Origin: Allobosea sp.
GTDB taxonomy: Bacteria > Pseudomonadota > Alphaproteobacteria > Rhizobiales > Beijerinckiaceae
Assembly (NCBI RefSeq): GCF_017308015.1
Contig: NZ_JAFKFW010000002.1
Span: 310,001-374,000, forward strand
DNA: 64,000 nucleotides
Direction: 5' to 3'
The first letter of the stretch is position 1. Each line of letters begins with the position of its first letter. The translations under genes were made by a program, and so were the position numbers. Below, one piece after another: positions 1 through 8,900 of this stretch. The notes below the pieces were generated by a model. The model was not told where the DNA came from, ran no database searches, and was given only the letters and a program-made list of their open reading frames with translations.

Positions 1-1076
1 AGCATCTCCTCCAGATCCTGCTTCTCGCCGCGGAAGCGCAGGCCCGGCGGGATCGCCTGCGAGCCGGAGATGCCCCTGCCCTGCGAGATCTTGGTGAAGG
101 TGCGCAGCAATGCATCGAGCGACGGCGCGATCTCGGTGACGCCGCCGAGCGCGCCGGAAAGCGCAGCCGCCCGAGCTCTGTCGAGATAATACTGGACCTG
201 ATCGCGCATGATCGCGGCCTGGGCGCGGACGGTTTGAGGCAATTGGCCGTCGCCGCTCGTGCCGGCCTCGTTCATCATCACGCTGAGCGGCGTCTTGAGC
301 GCATGCGCGAGATTGCCGACCTGGGTGCGGGCACGGTCGAGGATTTCGTGATTGGCGTCGATGAGCTGGTTGAGCTCGCTGGCGAGCGGCGCGAGATCGG
401 GTGGATACTGCCCGACGATCCGTGGGCTCTCACCTGTCCTGACCGCGCCAACAGCGGAGCGCAGGCGGACCAACGGACGCAGGCCGAAGCGCACCTGCGC
501 GAGCGTCGAGGCGACCAGGGCGATGCCGAGCAACAGAAAGGTCATCGCCAGCGCGAAGCGGAAATCCTGGATATCGCCCTCGATCTCGTCGGCGGGCGCT
601 GCAACCGCGACGGTGAAGCGCCCATCCTCGCCGACATCGATCTCACGCTCCAGGACGCGCAGCCGGCGATCGTCGGGGCCCGAGACATAGCTCTCACGCA
701 AGCCGCGACTGTTCGGCGTGATCGACTGGTCGAGCAACCTGGGCAACTGCCCGCCGACCAGCGAGCGCGAAGCACGGACGTTGGGGCGCTCGCCGTCGAG
801 CCTGGTGATCTGCCAATACCAGCCGGTGAGCGGCAGGTCGAAGCGCGGCTCCCCGAGATCGCCGACGGTCTGGCGCTCGGTTTCCGGAGGCGCAGCAAGA
901 TCCGCGACCAGCTGCTTGATATAGACCGACAACCGCTCGTCGAAGCCGCGCTCAGCCGAACGGCGGTAGAACGTGGTAAGACCGACGCCGGCCAGCACAA
1001 GGATGAGCACGCAGCAGACGGCCGCCGAGAAGAACAGCCGCGTTCCCAGCGAGTAGCGATGGGATCTGAGCGGCAT
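1..1076 (-). CDS. Sensor histidine kinase, C-terminus cut by window edge
   Basis: Inner-membrane sensor kinase, open at position 1, so the ATP-binding (HATPase) domain is missing from the window. The frame reads from ATG at 1076. It shows a short cytoplasmic N-terminus, TM1 at about residues 13-36, a periplasmic sensor of about 135 residues, TM2 at about 173-192, a HAMP-like linker, and the H-box NLAHALKTPLSV with the phospho-accepting His near residue 258. It starts 9 nt after the stop of the response-regulator gene, so the two form a cognate pair in one operon. The layout resembles the PhoQ/FeuQ type of kinase; the stimulus cannot be read from the sequence. The call as a kinase is secure, the subfamily is inference. 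Confidence 0.9.
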   Translation of the reverse strand, partial: MPLRSHRYSLGTRLFFSAAVCCVLILVLAGVGLTTFYRRSAERGFDERLSVYIKQLVADLAAPPETERQTVGDLGEPRFDLPLTGWYWQITRLDGERPNVRASRSLVGGQLPRLLDQSITPNSRGLRESYVSGPDDRRLRVLEREIDVGEDGRFTVAVAAPADEIEGDIQDFRFALAMTFLLLGIALVASTLAQVRFGLRPLVRLRSAVGAVRTGESPRIVGQYPPDLAPLASELNQLIDANHEILDRARTQVGNLAHALKTPLSVMMNEAGTSGDGQLPQTVRAQAAIMRDQVQYYLDRARAAALSGALGGVTEIAPSLDALLRTFTKISQGRGISGSQAIPPGLRFRGEKQDLEEM

Positions 1077-1085
1077 CGCCCGCGA

Positions 1086-1754
1086 TCAGACCTTTTCCGG
1101 AGAGGCGGCAATATAGCCGAGCCCCCGGACGGTCTCGATCACTTCGACGCCGAGCTTCTTGCGCAGACGGCCGACGAAGACCTCGATCGTGTTCGAATCG
1201 CGGTCGAAATCCTGATCGTAGAGATGCTCGACCAGTTCGGTCCGCGACACGACCCGTCCCTGATGATGCATCAGATAGGACAGCAGGCGGTATTCGTGCG
1301 AAGTGAGCTTGACCGGATTGCCGTCGACGACGACGCGGCTCGCACGGGTGTCGAGCCGAACGGGACCGCAGACCAATTCCGAGGTCGCATGGCCGGCGGC
1401 GCGGCGCAGCAGGGCACGGACGCGCGCCAGCAATTCCTCGATATGGAAGGGCTTGACGACGTAGTCGTCGGCACCGGCATCGAAACCGCTGACCTTGTCG
1501 CTCCAGCGATCGCGCGCGGTCAGGATCAGCACCGGCATGGTTTTGCCGGCCCGGCGCCAGCCCTGCAGCACGGCAACGCCGTCGACCTTCGGCAGGCCGA
1601 GATCGAGGATCACCGCATCGTAGGGTTCGGACTCGCCGAGATACAGGCCTTCTTCGCCGTCGAAAGCCTTGTCGACGGCATAGCCGGCGTTCTCGAGCGC
1701 GGTCACGATCTGGCGGTTGAGGTCCTTGTCGTCCTCGACGACGAGCAATCTCAC
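1086..1754 (-). CDS. OmpR/PhoB-family response regulator
   Basis: Cytoplasmic two-component regulator of 222 aa, the usual length for the family. The receiver domain occupies about residues 1-115, with the acidic pair near residue 8, phospho-acceptor Asp51 in the stretch VILDLGLP and the conserved Lys101 in VVKPF. A winged-helix DNA-binding domain follows, ending in the typical TVRGLGYIA. I chose the GTG at 1754 (VRLLVVEDD) because the receiver begins there; an ATG at 1808 would add 18 residues without family similarity. It sits between the PepSY-like gene and the kinase, all co-directional. Similarity to PhoP/FeuP regulators is recognised by eye; its regulon is unknown. Confidence 0.93.
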   Translation of the reverse strand: MRLLVVEDDKDLNRQIVTALENAGYAVDKAFDGEEGLYLGESEPYDAVILDLGLPKVDGVAVLQGWRRAGKTMPVLILTARDRWSDKVSGFDAGADDYVVKPFHIEELLARVRALLRRAAGHATSELVCGPVRLDTRASRVVVDGNPVKLTSHEYRLLSYLMHHQGRVVSRTELVEHLYDQDFDRDSNTIEVFVGRLRKKLGVEVIETVRGLGYIAASPEKV

Positions 1755-1791
1755 GGTGGGCGCTCTCCAGTTGGTGGTAGCCGCGATGCGA

Positions 1792-2127
1792 TCAGCGGAT
1801 GGTGGCAATCTTGCCGGATTGTCCTTCCAGCGTCACCCTCGCAACGCGACCGTCACGCTTCAACGTCGTCACCACATAGACGAATTCCTCGCCCTGGCGA
1901 CAGAGCCTGATGCGGACGACCTCGCCCGGAGCGGCATGGCGGGCATGGCGCGAGGCTTCCGCCGGCTGCATGACACGCCCTTCGGCAACCGCATCGCGCG
2001 TCTCTTCGGAAGACAGGCAGGAAATCGGCGTCGCGTCGTCGACGCGGATGACCGGCATCGGCGAAGACGCAACAAGCGCAAAAGCAAGGATCGGTTCGAC
2101 CAGCATCGTCGGCATCGCTAGTCCCAT
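1792..2127 (-). CDS. PepSY-like small exported protein
   Basis: 111-residue protein with a hydrophobic N-terminal stretch (about residues 5-24) that looks like a signal peptide, followed by a region ending in VTLEGQSGKIATIR. That ending is the usual beta-hairpin ending of PepSY-type domains. It lies 37 nt upstream of the response regulator and is probably the first gene of the operon. PepSY proteins encoded with PhoPQ/FeuPQ-type systems are periplasmic and some modulate the sensor; FeuN, which inhibits FeuQ, is one precedent for a small periplasmic partner. A modulatory role here is inference. An in-frame ATG at 2115 is an alternative start. Confidence 0.72.
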   Translation of the reverse strand: MGLAMPTMLVEPILAFALVASSPMPVIRVDDATPISCLSSEETRDAVAEGRVMQPAEASRHARHAAPGEVVRIRLCRQGEEFVYVVTTLKRDGRVARVTLEGQSGKIATIR

Positions 2128-2177
2128 CCGCCTGAATGCGCCATGAATGCATCGCCTCGTTCACAAGCTACACTAGA

Positions 2178-5100
2178 TCAGCGCACCGAAATCCGTCCAC
2201 GCCATTCGCGGCCGCGCCCGACCGTGGCGCTGAGCTGGCGAAGCGACAGCCCGATTTCCTGCTGCGGCGCCCCGAAATCAGCGAGTTCCTGCGCCGCCGG
2301 ATAGGTCCATTCCGGAACGTTCACGATTTCGGTACGAAGCAGCGCGTCACCAGCGAGCACGCTGAGTTCATAACGCTCTCCCTCTTCTCCAAGAGGAACC
2401 TCCACCAGATCCCAGGAATCACCGTCGATTCGCGTCCGCCGGATCCAGTCGAAGACGATGCCGGCGCCGGACCTCACCCCCTTCGGTCGGACAGGCGAGA
2501 GCGGGACGAGCGCCTCCCCGGTGATCGGGGCCGCGAATTCCACCATCGTGGCATCGCCGACATCGTCGCGAGCTGGCCCGACACGATAACGCCGCGTCCG
2601 GCCGAGATCGGCCAGATCGGCGGTCAGGGAAACCGACGCGCCATCGAGCACGACGACACGGGAACCGGCCGGAAGCGTACGCGCTGCTACGGCTTCGCTG
2701 CCGCCGATCCCACGCAGCAGCCCCGCCAGGCGGAACTGCTGCGGTCCGGTCAGCTCGACGTGAGACACCGTCACGATCTCGATCGCCCCATCCGCACCGA
2801 CCAGGGCCAGAGCATTCGCGCCGGCCAATGCTGCTTCCGGTGAGACGGAGGACAAGACGCCGCCGCGCAACCGGACGTCCAGAACGGCATGTCGGTCCGT
2901 TCGCCAGAGCGGTCCCGCCGGCAGCGCCGTCAACGTCTCACCGACGATCGAGGGAACCTCGACAAGACCGTCCAGCGCGAACAGCCCGGCCTCGTCGGCA
3001 CGCCAGATCGCAAGGCCACCCGGCCAGGGCACGGCGAACGCAGCGAGCGCCAGCAAGGGTGGAGGCTGCACCGTGGCGATCGGCAGGGCCAACGGCACGG
3101 CCAGCGGGCGCCCGGGCAACGCGGGAGGCGTTCGCGGCGGACGTGTGCCGCCGCTCGTTCCCGTCGTCATGTAGATCGCCGGCTCGACGGCACGCGCGCT
3201 GATCTTCCGCGTCGGGCCGTCCGCGATGCGGGTGACGCGAAACAGGCGGTTGCCGGCTTTGGTCGGGACGGACAGGACATCGCCGGGCTCGATCGCGATG
3301 CAGCGTGGGGAAAGCTCGCATTCAAGCGTCTCGCGCCCTGCCCAGGCTTCCTGCAGGCGCTGGTCCGCCAGCCGTCGCCCTTCAGCAGAGCGGGTCACGA
3401 TCGCGGTTTCGACTGCGACCTCGCGCCGGGCCGCGCCGGCCAGACGGCGCGAGCGTGCGGCAGCGCTGCGATAACCGGCATCGCTGTCGCTGAAGCCGAG
3501 GCGCAGTTCGAGCGGCAGTTCCGTCTCCTGGCTGCGCCGCAGCGTGAAGGGCTCGCCATCGCGATCGGGAACCAGATCATCCGGGCCGAGGAGACGCGAG
3601 ACCTTACCACCCCTCCCCTCGATCCGCAGAGTCCCCGCGCTCATGACTGCGTCGAAGCCGGAGCTTTGGGCCAGCGGCTCCAGCGCCTGCCGCGCCGACA
3701 TGGGGCGATCCAGCACATAGCCATCGACGAAGCCATCGACGGCGATCCGGTCGGCCGTTGGCAAGCCGAAATCGACCAGCAGCTTGGCGATCAGCCGATC
3801 GACCGGCGTGCCTTCCAGGCGCCCGTTCAGCCAATGGCCAGTCTCGAAATTCGCTCCGTCGGCCCAGATGCCGGAAAGGTCCGGAAAGGCAGGGAAAGGC
3901 CGCGTATCCCAAGTCCAGACGAAGATCCTGTTGGGATCGACCATGCGGATGCCGCTAACCGGGTGGACCGGGTTGCGCGCCGCATCGAAGCCCGCCCGCG
4001 CCGGATCGAAGCCGGAGATGATCGCCTCCAACCCCCGCGCCTGTACAAGATCGTCGCGCGCACCGCTCGAAAACGGCGGATGGCCGCCCTCTTCCGATTT
4101 GGGATCGGGAAACATGTTGGGCGCATTGGCGCCCTTGTCTACGGCGGGCACGCCGGTTTCCGTCAGCCAGATCGGCTTCGCGCCCGGCACGAACGATGTC
4201 GCTGTCGTCTCGATGCCGCCCACGCGGCGGATGTGGGCCTGGCTCCACCAGCCCCATAGGTCCTTGGGCCGGAAGACCCACGGCTTGCCATAGGCGCCGT
4301 CGGTGATCGGCAGGCGCGCCTGCGCGGCCCGGCCGCCCTCGTCGGCATAGTACCAGTCATAGGCTTCGCCCGCGGTCAGGCGCTGCCGCAGATAGGCGAG
4401 ATCGGCCGGGCCGCGTGCGGTTGCCGCGTCGGCATGGCTGCCGGAATCGCGCCAGTCCGAGAGCGGTGGATAGAAATCGATGCCGATCGCGCCGATGGCG
4501 GGAGAGGCCCAAAGCGGATCGAGCGGGAAATCGACGATATCGCCGCCGGCGCGGACATCGGCGCCATATTCGGTCCAGTCGGCAGCATAGGTCGCCAACG
4601 CGGCGGGCAGCATCGCCTTGACGTCCTGCGCGATGGCGACGAGGTGGTCGACCATCGGATAGCCGGCCGCTGCGCGCAGATGCGTCAGCCCAACCATCTC
4701 GGAGCCGATGACGAAGCCCTCGACGCCGCCGGCCGCCTGTGCCAGCGCAGCGCAGTGCATGACGAGCCGACGATAGGACCACTCGTCCGGCTTGGCGCAG
4801 ACGACACCGGAGTCCGCCACTGCCATATCGGCCGGCGTAACCGTACCAACGAAAGACGCGACCTGTGCCGCGAGGGCACTACTGCCTTCCGGGCTTCCCG
4901 GCTCGCCTGGCGCCGGGTCACAGGTGATGCGGCCACGCCAGGGATAGCGGGACTGGCTCGTTGCGCCCGAATAGGGATCAGGCAGCGCATTGCCAGCCGG
5001 GATATCCATCATCACGAAGGGATAGAGCACGACCTCCAGCCCGTAATCGAAACGCAGCCGCCGTATCAGCGCGACAACGCTCTCGTCCGAGGGCGTGCCG

Positions 5101-6101
5101 CCGAATGCCGGCCGGCCGCCAACCTGGCTGACGACGCGCGCCGAGGGGCGCGACACCCCGGCGACCGACCACTGCGCCCCGACCGTCGGCTTGTGCGGAA
5201 TCTCGATGCGCGGCGCGACGCTGCAGGCCCCGGCGCGCAGATCGTCGCCGAACCAGGACACGACCAGCGATACGCGGCGCAGATTGGGGCAGAGCGCCAC
5301 GAGATGGCCGAGTGCGGTATCGACGTCGCCGCCGCCATAGAGCTGGTGGCGCGTAAGGCTTTCGGTGACCCCGGCCTCCGGCTCGTGGCTGACCGGGCGG
5401 ACGTCATAGACGAACTCGCCGGCGCCGGGCGTCAGCGCCACCGCGCGGATCATGCCGCCTAGCCCCTCCACGGCGCGCACGACCTCGAAATCGAACTGCG
5501 GCAAGCGGTTGCCGTAGTCGGCCAACGGAAAGCGCTCTAACACGACATAGGCGAGCCCGCGGTAGGCCGGGGCCTCACCCGCCTCCTTCGCCACGATCAG
5601 CGGGTCGGGCTCCTGCGTCTCGTAGCCGTGATGCACGCGCATCTGCACGGTCCGGACATCGAGCTCGCGCCCATCGACCCAGATCCGCCGGATGAAGGCG
5701 ATCGGCCCCTCGCATAGGCCGATCGCGAGGTTGGCATGGTAGCTATAGGTCGTCTCGAAGGTTTTCTTGGAGCGGCCACCGCCCTTGCCGCCGCTCTTGG
5801 TGCGCGTGATCGAGACCGTGACTTCCTCCTCGAAGCGCGTCGCCCAGATCAGTTGCCCGCCAAGGCGCGCGCGACCGTAAAGGCGCGGAATCGCGGCGCC
5901 CTCCGTCGCGGCAAGGCCGTTGACCTCCTTGAGGCGCGGGCCGTCGACGATCTTGTTCCCGCCACCAGAATTGCCGAGCCAGGCCTGATCGATGCTGGCG
6001 CCGGCGAGCCCGCCGAGCGCCTGGCCGATGACGCCGCCGACCGGCCCGCCCAGGGCCGACCCGAGAGCAGCACCGGCAACCTGGAGAAGAAGCGTCGCCA
6101 T
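2178..6101 (-). CDS. GTA host-specificity/tail fibre-hub protein (g15)
   Basis: Protein of 1307 aa, the largest of the cluster and the length expected for RcGTA g15 (rcc01698). The N-terminus is a hydrophobic Gly/Ala-rich segment (GGPVGGVIGQALGG, about residues 17-30). A central region around residues 430-760 reads like the GTA TIM-barrel-like, glycoside-hydrolase-related domain, for example VFRPKDLWGWWSQAHIRRVG and KPIWLTETGVPAVD. The C-terminal half is the phage tail protein region with beta-rich repeats. It forms the baseplate/megatron at the tail tip that contacts the recipient. The start at 6101 overlaps the stop of the NlpC/P60 gene by one base (TGATG), suggesting translational coupling. 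It is the last GTA gene, 50 nt before the PepSY-like gene. Confidence 0.93.
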   Translation of the reverse strand: MATLLLQVAGAALGSALGGPVGGVIGQALGGLAGASIDQAWLGNSGGGNKIVDGPRLKEVNGLAATEGAAIPRLYGRARLGGQLIWATRFEEEVTVSITRTKSGGKGGGRSKKTFETTYSYHANLAIGLCEGPIAFIRRIWVDGRELDVRTVQMRVHHGYETQEPDPLIVAKEAGEAPAYRGLAYVVLERFPLADYGNRLPQFDFEVVRAVEGLGGMIRAVALTPGAGEFVYDVRPVSHEPEAGVTESLTRHQLYGGGDVDTALGHLVALCPNLRRVSLVVSWFGDDLRAGACSVAPRIEIPHKPTVGAQWSVAGVSRPSARVVSQVGGRPAFGGTPSDESVVALIRRLRFDYGLEVVLYPFVMMDIPAGNALPDPYSGATSQSRYPWRGRITCDPAPGEPGSPEGSSALAAQVASFVGTVTPADMAVADSGVVCAKPDEWSYRRLVMHCAALAQAAGGVEGFVIGSEMVGLTHLRAAAGYPMVDHLVAIAQDVKAMLPAALATYAADWTEYGADVRAGGDIVDFPLDPLWASPAIGAIGIDFYPPLSDWRDSGSHADAATARGPADLAYLRQRLTAGEAYDWYYADEGGRAAQARLPITDGAYGKPWVFRPKDLWGWWSQAHIRRVGGIETTATSFVPGAKPIWLTETGVPAVDKGANAPNMFPDPKSEEGGHPPFSSGARDDLVQARGLEAIISGFDPARAGFDAARNPVHPVSGIRMVDPNRIFVWTWDTRPFPAFPDLSGIWADGANFETGHWLNGRLEGTPVDRLIAKLLVDFGLPTADRIAVDGFVDGYVLDRPMSARQALEPLAQSSGFDAVMSAGTLRIEGRGGKVSRLLGPDDLVPDRDGEPFTLRRSQETELPLELRLGFSDSDAGYRSAAARSRRLAGAARREVAVETAIVTRSAEGRRLADQRLQEAWAGRETLECELSPRCIAIEPGDVLSVPTKAGNRLFRVTRIADGPTRKISARAVEPAIYMTTGTSGGTRPPRTPPALPGRPLAVPLALPIATVQPPPLLALAAFAVPWPGGLAIWRADEAGLFALDGLVEVPSIVGETLTALPAGPLWRTDRHAVLDVRLRGGVLSSVSPEAALAGANALALVGADGAIEIVTVSHVELTGPQQFRLAGLLRGIGGSEAVAARTLPAGSRVVVLDGASVSLTADLADLGRTRRYRVGPARDDVGDATMVEFAAPITGEALVPLSPVRPKGVRSGAGIVFDWIRRTRIDGDSWDLVEVPLGEEGERYELSVLAGDALLRTEIVNVPEWTYPAAQELADFGAPQQEIGLSLRQLSATVGRGREWRGRISVR

Positions 6102-6532
6102 CAGTCGGTCACTCCCGGAAAGGAAAAGGCATGGCTGAGATGACGCCGCCACCACGGCGTGAACGCGACCTCGGCAACGGCGGCGCCGTCATGGGCATGG
6201 ATGATGCTGCCGGGCCCCGCGAGAATGGCGCAGTGCTTGGCCGGCAGATGCTCCCGCCAACGGAAGAGCAGCACATCGCCGGCTTGCGCCTCCGACACTG
6301 CGATCGGCAGCAGATGCCGCGAGGCTGCCAGCGCCAGCGTCTCCTGCCGCAGGCTTTCTGCCCAGTTAGGCGAATAGGGCGGCGGCTGTTCGGGCTCGGC
6401 CCCGCAGAGATCGCGCCAGACGCCGCGCACCAGCCCGAGGCAGTCGCAGCCGATACCGCATAACGAGGCCTGATGATGATAGGGCGTGCCCAGCCAGAGC
6501 CGCGCGGCGTCGACAATCTCGTCGCGCCTCAT
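6101..6532 (-). CDS. GTA NlpC/P60 family cell-wall peptidase (g14)
   Basis: 143-residue NlpC/P60 cysteine peptidase matching RcGTA g14. The catalytic Cys lies in IGCDCLGLVRGV (about residues 27-38) and the His in LPAKHCAILAG (about residues 96-106), followed by a His-Asp region (HAHDG). In the particle it is thought to sit at the tail tip and open the peptidoglycan for DNA entry. Its ATG overlaps the stop of g13 by four bases (ATGA). The length is normal and no inactivating change is seen. Confidence 0.95.
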   Translation of the reverse strand: MRRDEIVDAARLWLGTPYHHQASLCGIGCDCLGLVRGVWRDLCGAEPEQPPPYSPNWAESLRQETLALAASRHLLPIAVSEAQAGDVLLFRWREHLPAKHCAILAGPGSIIHAHDGAAVAEVAFTPWWRRHLSHAFSFPGVTD

Positions 6533-7410
6533 CGGAACAGGCTCCCGCCATCGAGCCCGCCGTCGCCGGGACGGACGCCGCCAATGATGAAATCGGTCGT
6601 CGGCATATGCGGGAAGCCGCGGAAATTGACGCCATTGCCAAATTTGGCACGACAGGTCGCGAAGCTCTTGTCGCAGCCCGGCGTGACCCTGAAGCTATCG
6701 CCGGCGGTAATCGGCGCAGCCGGCGCCTGCCAGAGCTGGAACAGCGCCTGCGCACCCTCGCGGCCATGTCGCTTCACCTCGGTGGCGAAGCCCGCATTCG
6801 CACCGCTGGTGAAGATCAGCCGGCCGCCGGTGAAGTGGCCATCGGCATAGGATTCCATGCCCTCGGCCGACAGCGAGAGGCGGCCGTCGCTCTCGACGAC
6901 ATCGGCTTCCGCCGCGACGAGTGCCAGGCCGCAACGCGCATCGCCGAGATCGGCCGAGCAGGAGCGCATGTAGAGACGGCCGCGCTCTTCGTCGAACGCC
7001 TTGGCAAAGCTGCGGATTTCGGCCGTGAAGCTCACCTCGCCACGCTTGATCTCGCCGACGAAGCCCTCCTCCAGCAGCACGCGCTGGTCAGGGGCGGCCC
7101 AATTCACCAGCCAGATGCGGACGCGGGCATCATCATAGGACCCGCGCGCCAGATCGCTCTCGTTCAATCCAAAAGCGGCGAAGGCGCCGGCGACCTCGCC
7201 GCCACCGATGGCGAAGCCCAGCTCCGCCGCGCTTTCCGCCGCTTCGAGGCCGGTCGTCGCCGCGAAGTCGAGGCCGTCGAAGGACAACGGACGGTCGTGA
7301 TCGGTGAAACCGAGCACGAGCCCGTCGCGTCGCGTCAGGCTCCAGCAATGGCACAGCGTCGTGGCACCGGCTTCGATATGGGCGGCGAGGCCCGATGGAA
7401 TGTCACGCAT
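6529..7410 (-). CDS. GTA baseplate hub protein, DUF2163 (g13)
   Basis: 293-residue protein of the DUF2163 / phage BR0599 type, equivalent to RcGTA g13 (rcc01696). Visible signatures are the Cys-containing stretches CSADLGDARCG and GCDKSFATCRAKFGN followed by NFRGFPHMPTTDFI near the C-terminus, typical of the family's C-terminal domain. I chose ATG 7410 (MRDIPSGLAAHIEAGATTL) because the family consensus begins there; the longer open frame upstream has no similarity. It lies between the distal tail protein and the peptidase and overlaps the latter by 4 nt. It is a structural component of the tail-tip hub. Confidence 0.93.
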   Translation of the reverse strand: MRDIPSGLAAHIEAGATTLCHCWSLTRRDGLVLGFTDHDRPLSFDGLDFAATTGLEAAESAAELGFAIGGGEVAGAFAAFGLNESDLARGSYDDARVRIWLVNWAAPDQRVLLEEGFVGEIKRGEVSFTAEIRSFAKAFDEERGRLYMRSCSADLGDARCGLALVAAEADVVESDGRLSLSAEGMESYADGHFTGGRLIFTSGANAGFATEVKRHGREGAQALFQLWQAPAAPITAGDSFRVTPGCDKSFATCRAKFGNGVNFRGFPHMPTTDFIIGGVRPGDGGLDGGSLFR

Positions 7411-7420
7411 GGAGCAAGCC

Positions 7421-8059
7421 TCAGGGGATGATCTCGACCACGGGAACGCGCGGGATCTCGCCAGCCGCAAAGGCGGAGAGATCGACCTCGATCGCATCCG
7501 TGTCGAAGCGAACAGGCACGTCGAAGGTGAAGCCGGCGGTCAGGACGGCAGCCGGTGGCGGAATCGACTCCGCGGCGATGGTGACCTGCCCGGTCGAGAG
7601 GTCGCAGGAGAAGGCGCTGCCCGCCAACTCTACCCCATCCAAAGCGATCCGGACCGTTCCGTCGCAGGGCTTGGTGATCTCCCGGCTATAGGAGGAGGCA
7701 CCTGCTCCGTAGACCTTGCAGAGCTGGAAGATGGCAGTGATGCCGTCTCCCACTCCGATGACCTGATCGGTCGTGGCAGGCTCCCGCGAGGGCGAGCAAC
7801 TTTTCCAGTCGAGCTGGTCGCGCCAGCGGAAGCCATAAAGGCGTCCGCGGCGCTCCTCGAAGAAGCTCACCACCGCCGACAGGGCGTCGAGATTGCGGAT
7901 ACCGAGCCCGGCATCGTAGCGGCGGCGCGAATGCGCCCAGCGGCTGTTGCGCACCTCCCGCCCGGAGGCGAGCGTCACGATCTGCGTCTGGCGCTCCGGC
8001 CCGCCGCGCGCACCGCGCGCGACATCGAGCGGGAAGCGGACCTCATGGAAATCCGGCAC
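7421..8059 (-). CDS. GTA distal tail protein, DUF2460 (g12)
   Basis: 212 aa, DUF2460 family, equivalent to RcGTA g12 (rcc01695). The N-terminus FHEVRFPLDVARGARGGP, the stretch RNSRWAHSRRRYDAG and the segment RRGRLYGFRWRDQLDWKS are characteristic. The protein forms the ring joining the tail tube to the baseplate hub. It is 12 nt downstream of the tape-measure gene and 10 nt upstream of g13, all on the minus strand. The reading frame is intact from ATG to stop. Confidence 0.94.
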   Translation of the reverse strand: MPDFHEVRFPLDVARGARGGPERQTQIVTLASGREVRNSRWAHSRRRYDAGLGIRNLDALSAVVSFFEERRGRLYGFRWRDQLDWKSCSPSREPATTDQVIGVGDGITAIFQLCKVYGAGASSYSREITKPCDGTVRIALDGVELAGSAFSCDLSTGQVTIAAESIPPPAAVLTAGFTFDVPVRFDTDAIEVDLSAFAAGEIPRVPVVEIIP

Positions 8060-8071
8060 GCTTTCGCTCCC

Positions 8072-8668
8072 TCACAGCGCCCGTCGCCCACGCGCAACCG
8101 CGCGGGCTATGGCGGCGGAGATCTGTGCCTCCGAACGGCGGAAGCTGTCGGCATCGGGCGTCGAGACCTGTACGACGATATTGAGCGGCCGCCCCTGCCC
8201 GCCACCGGCGCGCACGCCGAGGCGCCCGTCCGGCCCTCGAGAGAGCGGCATGATCGCCTCGGCGCCGCGCTCGCCCATCAGGCCAAGCCCGCGCCCGGTC
8301 GGAAAATAGGAGGGCGAGGCGACGATGCCGCCCTCGGCGAAAGGCGCGACCGGAATGCCGCCGCCGGAGCCTCCGAGGCCGATGCCTCCGAACAGACCGG
8401 TCAGGCCCTTGATGCTGCTCCCGAGCAGGCTCGACAGACCAGTCTGCAACGGCTTCAGCGCCGTCTTGAGCAGGCTGTCCGTCATCGAGCGGCCGACGCT
8501 GCGCAGTACGTCCTCGAAGCGCTTGCCCTCGACAACGCCGCGCGAGAAGGCGCTGACGATCGATTTGCCGAAGCTCTCCGACGAGCGACTGAGCGACTGG
8601 GTCAACCGGTCCATTGTCCTCAGGTCCGAGAGTCGTCCTCCCGACTCGATGCCGTCATCATCCGTCAT
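8072..8668 (-). CDS. GTA tape-measure protein (g11)
   Basis: 198-residue tape-measure protein, close to the short length of the RcGTA g11 product and far shorter than siphophage tape measures, in keeping with a very short tail. The N-terminal half is amphipathic and helical (RLTQSLSRSSESFGKSIVSA). The C-terminal half carries the Gly-rich FAEGGIVASP and LMGERGAEAIMPLSR motifs typical of tape-measure C-termini. I chose ATG 8668 because GAGGAG lies at the right distance upstream; an ATG at 8707 would overlap the preceding gene. It sets tail length and is expelled before DNA ejection in related systems. Confidence 0.88.
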   Translation of the reverse strand: MTDDDGIESGGRLSDLRTMDRLTQSLSRSSESFGKSIVSAFSRGVVEGKRFEDVLRSVGRSMTDSLLKTALKPLQTGLSSLLGSSIKGLTGLFGGIGLGGSGGGIPVAPFAEGGIVASPSYFPTGRGLGLMGERGAEAIMPLSRGPDGRLGVRAGGGQGRPLNIVVQVSTPDADSFRRSEAQISAAIARAVARGRRAL

Positions 8669-8703
8669 GACATCTCCTCGATAAGTTGATTGGAATTGCC
8701 GCA

Positions 8704-8868
8704 TCACGCGTCAGGAAAGGCGCTCATCAGCGCCGCAAGCGCCGGACGCTCCTGGGCAGAACCACGGGACTGATCCTGATGAGCCCGCAACGCGGCCGCG
8801 ATCTCCCGCGGCGTCGCGGCCCAGAAGCGATCAGGCGACCAGGCCAGCCGGCCGAGGCCGAAGGCCAT
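8704..8868 (-). CDS. GTA tail assembly chaperone (g10.1)
   Basis: Short gene, 54 codons from ATG 8868, reading MAFGLGRLAWSPDRFWAAT and then PREIAAALRAHQ. This matches the phage tail assembly chaperone family encoded between g10 and g11 in RcGTA-like clusters (rcc01693); the sequence pattern 'LsPdaFW..TPrEl' is typical. Family members usually begin about 8-10 residues earlier (a match continues upstream as AAFPWGEV), but no in-frame ATG, GTG or TTG is visible there except the GTG next to the ATG, so the true start is uncertain. It probably helps load tail tube protein on the tape measure. Confidence 0.75.
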   Translation of the reverse strand: MAFGLGRLAWSPDRFWAATPREIAAALRAHQDQSRGSAQERPALAALMSAFPDA

Positions 8869-8900
8869 CACCTCGCCCCAGGGAAAAGCCGCCGGCGCGC

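Noticed and set aside
234-1910. 558-codon plus-strand open frame over the kinase and regulator genes
   Set aside because: It spans two well supported minus-strand genes and their junction; composition is unlike a real protein.
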